DNA of 5,421 nucleotides from an uncultured Halieaceae bacterium (GTDB lineage: Bacteria; Pseudomonadota; Gammaproteobacteria; Pseudomonadales; Halieaceae). Shown piece by piece: positions 1 through 5,132 of this stretch (its first letter is position 1; each line of letters starts with the position of its first letter). The stretch lies in contig CAJXZI010000152.1 of assembly GCA_913063005.1 (NCBI GenBank), positions 1 through 5,421 of the forward strand, written 5' to 3'. The notes under the pieces were generated by a model. The model made no database searches and was not told the DNA's origin. It was given only the letters and a program-made list of their open reading frames with translations. A program made the translations under genes and the position numbers.

Positions 1-15
1 AACCCAAGCGAATCG

Positions 16-855
16 TTAGTGCGCAGGAGCGACGTTGGAGACCCGTACGTCGTAATTCACGGTCACGCGATTCATGCACCGATAACCCGGAAGGTAATCA
101 GCCAGTGCGTAGTGCTGTGTTACTCGGTTATCCCACATCGCTACTGAGTTGTCGCGCCACCGGAACCGCACTTGGTGCTCAGGCTGATCAATATGCTGAT
201 AAAGGTACTCCAGCAGACGGTCGCTTTCCGCTTTCAGCATACCCACAATGTGTTGGGTGAACGATCGGTTGACGTTGAGGTACTTCGCGCCCGTTACGGG
301 GTGCGTATCAATAACGGGATGGACCCAAGCGCCGTTACTGCGCACGCCCTCGTTCATAGCGTCGATGTTGTGATCCGTGCCTAGGTAGTCGTTTCGAAAG
401 CAGCCAATGTCATGCACAGCGTCCAGCGTTTCTAGCATTTGTTGCATGTGCGGTGCGAGGTTGTCATAGGCGAGTGCCATGTTAGCCCAAAGCGTATCGC
501 CTCCCGTCTCGGGAACCGATTTGGCGTAGAGAATCGACATAAAGGGTGGTGATTCCCGAAAGGTCAGATCTTTGTGCCAATCGTTCGTATCAGGCGGTCG
601 ATTCTCATCATTCTCCAAAATCGTAATAGCAGGGATGCGCTCGTGGTTTTGATAAACCGGATGTGGAATATCAATTTCTCCAAACTGCTCACCGAGCGCA
701 ATATGTTGCTCGGGTGTTATTTGTTGATCCCTGAAAAAGACGACCTGGTGTGCCATCAACGCGTCATAGACGGCTTGTGCACCCTCAGGTGTAATGTTGC
801 CTAAGTCGATATCGAGTTCGGCACCCAAGGCAGGTGTGAGACGCTCTATACGCAC
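16..855 (-). CDS. TauD/TfdA-family 2-oxoglutarate-dependent dioxygenase (taurine dioxygenase-like)
   Basis: A cytosolic non-haem Fe(II)/2-oxoglutarate dioxygenase of 279 residues; E. coli TauD has 283. Visible landmarks are HPVY (65-68), the iron motif WHKD (His94, Asp96), GGDTLW (119-123 region, Thr121 for 2OG), and WDNRVTQHY (241-249) with the third iron ligand His248. Arg259 and Arg263 match the 2OG- and sulfonate-binding arginines of TauD. The close match of the WDNRVTQHYA block places it in the TauD clade rather than the TfdA or clavaminate groups. Known TauD enzymes hydroxylate taurine so that it splits into sulfite and aminoacetaldehyde. Here two first-shell pocket positions differ (Thr90 for Asn95, Leu97 for Val102, E. 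coli numbering), so taurine is not assured and no symbol is given. The start is GTG: an in-frame TGA lies five codons upstream and a GAGGGG site sits 8 nt before it. No tauABC transporter is nearby. Confidence 0.9.
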   Translation of the reverse strand: MRIERLTPALGAELDIDLGNITPEGAQAVYDALMAHQVVFFRDQQITPEQHIALGEQFGEIDIPHPVYQNHERIPAITILENDENRPPDTNDWHKDLTFRESPPFMSILYAKSVPETGGDTLWANMALAYDNLAPHMQQMLETLDAVHDIGCFRNDYLGTDHNIDAMNEGVRSNGAWVHPVIDTHPVTGAKYLNVNRSFTQHIVGMLKAESDRLLEYLYQHIDQPEHQVRFRWRDNSVAMWDNRVTQHYALADYLPGYRCMNRVTVNYDVRVSNVAPAH

Positions 856-863
856 GCTTGCTT

Positions 864-869
864 CCCCTC
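864..869 (-). promoter_or_regulatory. Ribosome binding site fixing the GTG start of the TauD-like gene
   Basis: Read on the minus strand this is GAGGGG, 8 nt before the GTG at 855-853. An ATG just upstream on the same strand is out of frame, and an in-frame TGA (870-868) blocks any longer reading. The GTG is therefore the best supported start. Confidence 0.7.
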
Positions 870-1058
870 ATATGGTCGACTGTTACTAGCGTCGCTCTCT
901 TGTTTTATCCGCGTTTGTTATGGCCGCGAGCATAGACCCGAAATCAATCTTGGGGCAATGAAAAACGACCGGACTCCCGTGGTAATTTTCAACGCGCAAT
1001 ATCGTCCGTTAGAGGTCAGCAATTTAGGAAATGCTTGCGGTCTTTGACCGACGAGGTG

Positions 1059-2381
1059 TTAAGCGGCCGCTGGAGCGTCCCCCGGTGTTTTATGGGCGCT
1101 AACTGCCAGAACACCGCCTTCAGCATCGAGTTCTGCCGGCGTTAACTGATCTTCCTCGGCAATGTCGCCTGCGCGTGGATCTTGCTGCAGTGCCGCTGGC
1201 GCAGTGGCTGAGGTTGCGGCAACAAAGCTGCTTTGCTCTTGTGTTGCAACGGCTGTAGCGCCTTTTGGTTGCACTGCGATGAACGCGGCAAAGACCGCAC
1301 AGGCAATTGCCATCAGGGTGAAGAGAATCTCTCCCTCGGCGGAGCGCATGGCCCAGCCGAAAATAAATGAACCGATAGCAGCGCCAACGGCATTCAACAA
1401 AAGAACCGATGAACCAATCATCACAAACTCGTCGCGCTCTGAGTTATCCGCAGCCTTTGCTAGTGAGACCGCGTAGAGCGAATTGCTTGCAGCACCGAAG
1501 GCGGCAGCACCAATAAGTAGCGATGTCGTATCGGTTGCTGTAGACAGATAGAGCGCGGTGAGGCTGCTCATGGCACACAGGAAGGTCAACACGTGCCGAC
1601 GATCGATATGGTCTGAGGCAATACCGATAGGGTATTGGACCAAAGCGCCACCTAGGATGCTTACCGCAATGAACATAGGTGCAAACTCGGCATCGCCTGT
1701 GATACTGACGACGTGTACCGCGCCCAGTGTCCAAAAGGTGCCGATAACAACACCTGAGCCCAGGGCCCCCGCGAAGGCTGTGTGCGAGCGTCGGTAGAGC
1801 TTCATGAAGTCGATGCGTGTTGCTGGTACAGGCGCTGGCGCCAGAGAACTCGTAAGACTCACTGGAATGATGGCGCAACCGATAAGAATGGAGATGACGG
1901 CAAATACCTGTGCGGCGTCACCATAGGTAAGACCCAAGATGCCCTGGCCCGCGGCCATCGCACCTAACACGACCAATGTGTAGATCCCAAGAACACGACC
2001 GTGGCTACGCGAGTCTGCTTGGTCTGAAAGCCAACTCTCAACCACCGTGTAAGCGCCACACATGACAGCGCCCAGTAAGAAGCGCGCGAGAATCCACACC
2101 CAACCAGCGTCGGACATAGGAAGCACCTGAAAGCAGCATAGGAAAACCGCCATCAGCGTTGTGAAGCTACGGATGTGGCCGACCTTCGCAATGATGTGAG
2201 GTGTCACCAGTGCGCCAGAAATAAAACCAACGAAGTACGCGGAACCTGATAGGCCGATGACTGTTTGAGACAGACCGATCTCACTCGCCATCAGGGGCAA
2301 GAAAGTCATATGCAGACCATGTCCCGTTAGCAAAAACGCGGTGGTCAACAATAGTGAGAATACAGATCGAACGCAGCTCAT
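1059..2381 (-). CDS. MFS transporter, YcaD-like, substrate unknown
   Basis: An inner-membrane major facilitator of 440 residues. Twelve hydrophobic segments can be placed at about 7-30, 44-64, 72-90, 92-115, 132-152, 157-178, 201-222, 234-254, 265-282, 286-308, 319-341 and 351-371, split by a cytoplasmic loop near 180-200. The segment ESWLSDQADSRSHGRVLGIY (115-134) and the loop 8-9 signature YPIGIASDHIDRR (250-262) resemble the YcaD-type branch of MFS_1, whose substrates are mostly unknown. After helix 12 there is an unusual hydrophilic tail of about 68 residues, rich in Ala, Glu, Asp and Pro. The ATG start gives a normal short N-terminus directly before helix 1, but the ribosome binding site is weak (only GAG-like). 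It is divergent from the carnitine-type operon and upstream of the TauD-like gene, so uptake or export of a small quaternary amine, sulfonate or product is possible. That is inference from context only. Confidence 0.85.
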   Translation of the reverse strand: MSCVRSVFSLLLTTAFLLTGHGLHMTFLPLMASEIGLSQTVIGLSGSAYFVGFISGALVTPHIIAKVGHIRSFTTLMAVFLCCFQVLPMSDAGWVWILARFLLGAVMCGAYTVVESWLSDQADSRSHGRVLGIYTLVVLGAMAAGQGILGLTYGDAAQVFAVISILIGCAIIPVSLTSSLAPAPVPATRIDFMKLYRRSHTAFAGALGSGVVIGTFWTLGAVHVVSITGDAEFAPMFIAVSILGGALVQYPIGIASDHIDRRHVLTFLCAMSSLTALYLSTATDTTSLLIGAAAFGAASNSLYAVSLAKAADNSERDEFVMIGSSVLLLNAVGAAIGSFIFGWAMRSAEGEILFTLMAIACAVFAAFIAVQPKGATAVATQEQSSFVAATSATAPAALQQDPRAGDIAEEDQLTPAELDAEGGVLAVSAHKTPGDAPAAA

Positions 2382-2452
2382 TTCGCTCGGCCAAGGTCAA
2401 TTTCGGAGCGCGCATTCTCTTCATTTTTTGTTACCGCGCAAGCGTTCTTGTT

Positions 2453-2490
2453 TGTGAATTTTACGCTTAACGTCAGCTGTGAATTTTTAC
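2453..2490. repeat. Near-perfect 12/13-bp direct repeat, possible operator
   Basis: TGTGAATTTTAC at 2453-2464 recurs as TGTGAATTTTTAC at 2478-2490, differing only by one extra T. The copies start 25 bp apart, about two and a half helical turns. They lie about 70-110 bp upstream of the MFS start codon, where an activator or repressor of that gene could bind. The function is inferred from position. Confidence 0.4.
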
Positions 2491-2598
2491 TCGTTTAGAG
2501 TGCAAAGTAATTTCCGATATTTGGCTTCAAATGGTCGTTTCAGAGCGATTTGATGCCGTTATTTTTGGCGGTCAGTAATGTTGAATTTCGAGCCTAAA

Positions 2599-2604
2599 GA
2601 GGAG
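2599..2604 (+). promoter_or_regulatory. Ribosome binding site before the 28-codon ORF
   Basis: GAGGAG is followed 8 nt later by the ATG at 2613. The match and spacing are as good as those of the real genes in this window. This site is the main reason to take the following tiny ORF seriously. Confidence 0.35.
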
Positions 2605-2612
2605 CGCCCCTG

Positions 2613-2699
2613 ATGTGTGAAATGGCCTCAAATCTCGTTAGCTGTCGCGTGTTTCTTGTGTGCCTGTATAACTCGTTTCTTGGGGCAAGAAGGACTTAA
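2613..2699 (+). CDS. Possible 28-aa small protein or leader peptide
   Basis: An ATG-to-TAA reading frame of 28 codons encodes MCEMASNLVSC followed by a hydrophobic middle (RVFLVCLYNSFLG, about residues 12-24) and a basic end (ARRT). The GAGGAG site 8 nt upstream is well formed. The hydrophobic core is short for a membrane span but could sit in the membrane. The peptide has three Cys residues. It lies upstream of the dioxygenase operon on the same strand, with a 6-bp hairpin (2677-2691) over its last codons, so it could be a leader peptide. I recognise no family, and a chance ORF is quite possible. Codon evidence is too short to judge. Confidence 0.25.
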   Translation: MCEMASNLVSCRVFLVCLYNSFLGARRT

Positions 2700-2738
2700 C
2701 AACGAACTGGGGTTCACGGGTTAATTTGGGAAGAAACG
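2651..2738. repeat. GTTTCTTG direct and inverted repeat cluster
   Basis: GTTTCTTG occurs at 2651-2658 and again at 2675-2682. The second copy forms a perfect 6-bp hairpin, TTCTTG-GGG-CAAGAA, at 2677-2691. The inverse, AAGAAACG, lies at 2731-2738 inside a second short inverted repeat (GGGAA/TTCCC, 2728-2745). Three related sites on both strands in under 100 bp, upstream of an operon, could be binding sites for a regulator. No T-run follows the hairpin, so an intrinsic terminator is unlikely. Confidence 0.35.
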
Positions 2739-2773
2739 ATTTCCCTAACTTTGTGGTGAAAAAAACTTTCCGA

Positions 2774-2828
2774 TAGAAGCCTGTTGAAGTAGGTTTTGTC
2801 GTGAAGCGTTTAGGCCTGAGGGCTTCTA
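2774..2828. repeat. 8-bp inverted repeat with 39-nt loop
   Basis: TAGAAGCC at 2774-2781 pairs exactly with GGCTTCTA at 2821-2828. The arms lie 110-165 bp upstream of the dioxygenase start, probably within or near its promoter or 5' leader. It could be an operator pair with looped spacing or an RNA stem. At this length chance is not excluded. Confidence 0.25.
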
Positions 2829-2923
2829 ATTCGCCGGACAAGACAAAAACGAACACTCAAAAATAACGCTAGTAGATCTGTGTTCCTGCCAAAAGCCGTG
2901 ATCGGTAGGGGCAATATCGCCGC

Positions 2924-2929
2924 AGGAGG
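2924..2929 (+). promoter_or_regulatory. Ribosome binding site of the gamma-butyrobetaine hydroxylase-like gene
   Basis: A full AGGAGG sits 9 nt before the ATG at 2939. A nearer ATG at 2932 is out of frame and only 2 nt from the site, so 2939 is the start. Confidence 0.75.
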
Positions 2930-2938
2930 CGATGCGCT

Positions 2939-4153
2939 ATGAACTCACTCACCTCATCGCTCGAGCGCACACTGACACCAGACTTTTACGACTACGACCA
3001 TCAACCGCTTTCGTCTGCCGTTTGCGAGGGTGATTTTGTGCACGTCTTCTGGTCGGACGACATGAAGCTCGCCTGTCATCGCTTTTGGCTAAAGGAGAAC
3101 GCGGTTGGTCAAGGCGGCATCGATCTCGCGACGCGCGAGTGCATTCTCGACCCTGCGGAATTGACGGACGATATTGAAGTGAAGTCGGCCGTGGTGGATA
3201 ACGATGGCGACTTGATTGTTGAGTGGGGTCATGACGGTCAGCGATCGATTTACCACTCGGGTTGGTTGCGCCATGTTGCTGAAAATAACCATCTGCCCAG
3301 TAGCTGGTTGCCAGAGGCGCAGTCGTGGACGACAGATTCGATCGGTGAAGTGCCTCGCGTTGAAGGCTCTGCTGCCTTAGAGAGCGACGAAGCCATCCTC
3401 GCACTGCTTAACAATCTGATGGTTTACGGCGTTTGTGTTCTGGAAAATTCGCCAACACACGAAGGGTATCTACTCGAGCTCGCTGAGCACATTGGACCTG
3501 TGCGCGACAGTAACTTTGGTCGTATCTGGGATGTGCGTGCTGACATCAATCTGGCAGGAGATGCTGCAACCAATACAACAGCGAATACGGGGCTCCGTTT
3601 GGGACCGCATTCTGATCTCCCGACGCGTGAGGTCCCACCAGGTTTTCAGTTCTTGCATTGCTTAATCAACGATGCCGACGGGGGCGAGTCTACGCTGACC
3701 GATGGCGCGGCCCTGGTCGAAGCACTCGAGCGAGATTATCCGGAGGAATTTGAGCTTCTCTACACACGGCACTGGATTTTCTTTAACCGTGGCCCGGGTA
3801 TCGACCACCGCTGGTCTGCACCGATTATTGATTACCTGCCCGGCTCTGATACCCCGACGATTCGAGCTTTCTACCCGGTGCGTGCGTTCCCGGCGATGGC
3901 AAACGAGGACGTGGGGCGCTGTTACGACGCGCTTCGTTTGTTCCATAAAATGGCGGATCAGCCTGAGTTCGAGCTGAAGTTCCGACTTAAGGCGGGTGAC
4001 ATCATGTGTTTCGATAATCGCCGTGTACTCCATGGGCGCGATGCGTTTACAGGGTCAGGTAAGCGACACTTGCAGGGTATTTATATCGACCGCGATGAAA
4101 TCATGTCGCGTGGACGTGCGCTTAACCGCGCGGCGCGGAGCAATGCGTCGTAA
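2939..4153 (+). CDS. Gamma-butyrobetaine hydroxylase-family 2OG/Fe(II) dioxygenase, zinc site lost
   Basis: A cytosolic 404-residue enzyme with the two-domain layout of bacterial gamma-butyrobetaine hydroxylase (about 380-390 aa). The N-terminal domain (about 20-115) ends in the family's YHSGWLR stretch, and the TauD-type jelly-roll covers about 150-390. Iron ligands are His224 and Asp226 (HSDLPTRE) and His365 (RRVLHGRDAF); Arg376 should bind 2OG. SNFGRIWDVR (191-200) and GFQFLHCLINDADGG (235-249) also match the family. Its family reaction is gamma-butyrobetaine to L-carnitine, fitting the dehydrocarnitine cleavage and carnitine dehydrogenase genes that follow. Two things are odd. The zinc cluster NCPCxxC reads NAVGQGG (54-60) and the later His is Gln101. 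The cage Tyr of known enzymes is Asn216, after a roughly six-residue insertion. A related substrate, such as another trimethylammonium compound, is therefore possible. Tandem stops TAA-TAG end the gene. Confidence 0.85.
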   Translation: MNSLTSSLERTLTPDFYDYDHQPLSSAVCEGDFVHVFWSDDMKLACHRFWLKENAVGQGGIDLATRECILDPAELTDDIEVKSAVVDNDGDLIVEWGHDGQRSIYHSGWLRHVAENNHLPSSWLPEAQSWTTDSIGEVPRVEGSAALESDEAILALLNNLMVYGVCVLENSPTHEGYLLELAEHIGPVRDSNFGRIWDVRADINLAGDAATNTTANTGLRLGPHSDLPTREVPPGFQFLHCLINDADGGESTLTDGAALVEALERDYPEEFELLYTRHWIFFNRGPGIDHRWSAPIIDYLPGSDTPTIRAFYPVRAFPAMANEDVGRCYDALRLFHKMADQPEFELKFRLKAGDIMCFDNRRVLHGRDAFTGSGKRHLQGIYIDRDEIMSRGRALNRAARSNAS

Positions 4154-4220
4154 TAGATAAGTCGTAAAAGATAAAGAGTGCACTGGTAGGCTGCACGAAC
4201 GATAAAAAAGGGAGGTCGCT
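4154..4220 (+). other. Short intra-operon spacer with a small inverted repeat
   Basis: The 67-bp gap between the dioxygenase and BKACE genes opens with a second stop codon (TAG). It contains a 5-bp inverted repeat, GTGCA (4178-4182) with TGCAC (4192-4196), without a following T-run. It looks like a read-through spacer within one operon, not a terminator. Confidence 0.4.
4210..4215 (+). promoter_or_regulatory. Ribosome binding site of the BKACE gene
   Basis: GGGAGG lies 5 nt before the ATG at 4221. The next in-frame ATG (4233) would be 17 nt away, too far for this site. That supports the upstream start, although homologues often begin close to the second Met. Confidence 0.65.
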
Positions 4221-5132
4221 ATGCCACTGGCCATGCGCAAAAAAGTATTCATCACTGCCGCACTCACGGGCTCAGGCGGCACTCAAGATCGCAGCGATAA
4301 AGTGCCGCGCAGTCCTGAGCAGATCGCCAACGACGCCATCGAGGCAGCAAAGGCCGGCGCCGCTGTTGTGCACTGTCATGTGCGCGACCCTGAGACGGGT
4401 GCGGCCTCGCGTGATGTTCACCTCTATAAAGAGGTGGTCGAGCGCATTCGTGCTTCCGAGACCGATGTAGTGGTAAACCTCACTGCCGGCATGGGGGGGG
4501 ACTTGGTCTTTGGTCCGCCTGATGCACCGTTGCCTCTGCAGGACGCAGGCACCGATATGGTGTCGGCAGCTGAGCGTGTCGAGCACCTCGAAGTTTGCCG
4601 ACCCGAGATCGCTACTTTGGACTGCGGCACTATGAACTTCGCCGAGGCCGACTACGTGATGACGAATACACCTGGGATGCTCCGGGATATGGCGCGGCGC
4701 ATGACTGATCTTGGTATTCAAATCGAGATCGAGGCCTTTGATACCGGGCACCTTTGGTTTGCAAAGCAGTTGGTCGAGGAGGGGGCTATCAAGGATCCTG
4801 TAATGGTTCAGCTGTGCATGGGCATACCATGGGGTGCACCTGATGACATGAATACCTTTATGGCTATGGTCAACAACGTACCGAGTAACTGGGTGCACTC
4901 TGCGTTCAGCATTGGTAAGAATCAAATGCCTTTCGTGGCCGCAGCCGTGCTGTCGGGCGGCAACGTGCGCGTGGGTTTGGAGGACAATCTCTGGCTCGAG
5001 CGTGGGCGTCTGGCGTCAAACGCTGAGCTCGTTGAAAAGGCCGCAGGCATTATCACGGCGATGGGTGTGGAGATCATGACACCAGCCGACGTCCGTGCCG
5101 AACTCAATCTAGTGAAGCGAGACCCTGTTTAA
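4221..5132 (+). CDS. cdhC: BKACE-family 3-dehydrocarnitine cleavage enzyme (former DUF849)
   Basis: A cytosolic zinc-dependent beta-keto acid cleavage enzyme of 303 residues, the normal length for the family, with a TIM-barrel fold. Family chemistry condenses a beta-keto acid with acetyl-CoA; for dehydrocarnitine this gives betainyl-CoA and acetoacetate. Visible features are the ALTGSG strand near the N-terminus (14-19), zinc ligands His51 and His53 in VHCHVRDPETG, NLTAGMGGD (86-94), TLDCGTMNF (132-140), FDTGHLWFAKQL (173-184), LCMGIPWGAP (198-207) and RVGLEDNLWL (250-259), with Glu254 as third zinc ligand. The stretches around TLDCGTMNF, DTGHLWFAKQL and GLEDNLWL match the dehydrocarnitine subgroup as I recall it from the Pseudomonas caiX-cdhCAB-hocS operon. 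The gene order cdhC then carnitine dehydrogenase is also the same. Its stop overlaps the next start by one base. A G8 tract (4493-4500) encodes part of the conserved MGGD. Confidence 0.9.
   Translation: MPLAMRKKVFITAALTGSGGTQDRSDKVPRSPEQIANDAIEAAKAGAAVVHCHVRDPETGAASRDVHLYKEVVERIRASETDVVVNLTAGMGGDLVFGPPDAPLPLQDAGTDMVSAAERVEHLEVCRPEIATLDCGTMNFAEADYVMTNTPGMLRDMARRMTDLGIQIEIEAFDTGHLWFAKQLVEEGAIKDPVMVQLCMGIPWGAPDDMNTFMAMVNNVPSNWVHSAFSIGKNQMPFVAAAVLSGGNVRVGLEDNLWLERGRLASNAELVEKAAGIITAMGVEIMTPADVRAELNLVKRDPV

Larger units (their letters stand above)
2382..2938. other. Divergent 557-bp intergenic region
   Basis: This AT-richer spacer separates the minus-strand MFS gene from the plus-strand carnitine-type operon and must hold the promoters of both. 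I could not place -35/-10 pairs with confidence on either strand. What can be seen: a 12/13-bp direct repeat (2453-2490), a 28-codon ORF with a good ribosome binding site (2613-2699), a GTTTCTTG repeat cluster (2651-2738), two TTTGTSGTGAA copies (2750-2760 and 2795-2805), and an 8-bp inverted repeat (2774-2828). No regulator gene is present in the window. Confidence 0.6.

Noticed and set aside
1038..1050. Hairpin CGGTC-TTT-GACCG just after the MFS stop codon
   Set aside because: The 5-bp stem is short and no T-run follows on the minus strand, so an intrinsic terminator is not supported. Whether the MFS and TauD-like genes share a transcript stays open.
1444..1878. 144-codon minus-strand ORF inside the MFS gene
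   Set aside because: It lies in another frame of the same strand with a Cys/Arg-rich translation and no domain. The MFS frame is continuous, so this is not a frameshifted fragment.
2537..2565. TTTCAG - 16 bp - TATTTT as a sigma-70 promoter on the plus strand
   Set aside because: Both hexamers match the consensus poorly, and several equally weak pairs exist in this AT-rich spacer, so none can be chosen.
2638..2856. 72-codon minus-strand ORF in the divergent spacer, with repeated FTTK and KSFLP words
   Set aside because: It starts at GTG without a ribosome binding site, has low-complexity Lys/Thr/Phe-rich composition and resembles no family. The repeated words come from the DNA repeats of the spacer.
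4178..4196. GTGCA/TGCAC inverted repeat between dioxygenase and BKACE genes as a terminator
   Set aside because: The stem is only 5 bp with a 9-nt loop and no U-tract. The genes are functionally linked and closely spaced.
4272..4925. 217-codon minus-strand ORF under the BKACE gene
   Set aside because: It is a shadow of a strongly recognisable gene on the other strand; its translation is rich in His, Arg and Cys without any family pattern.
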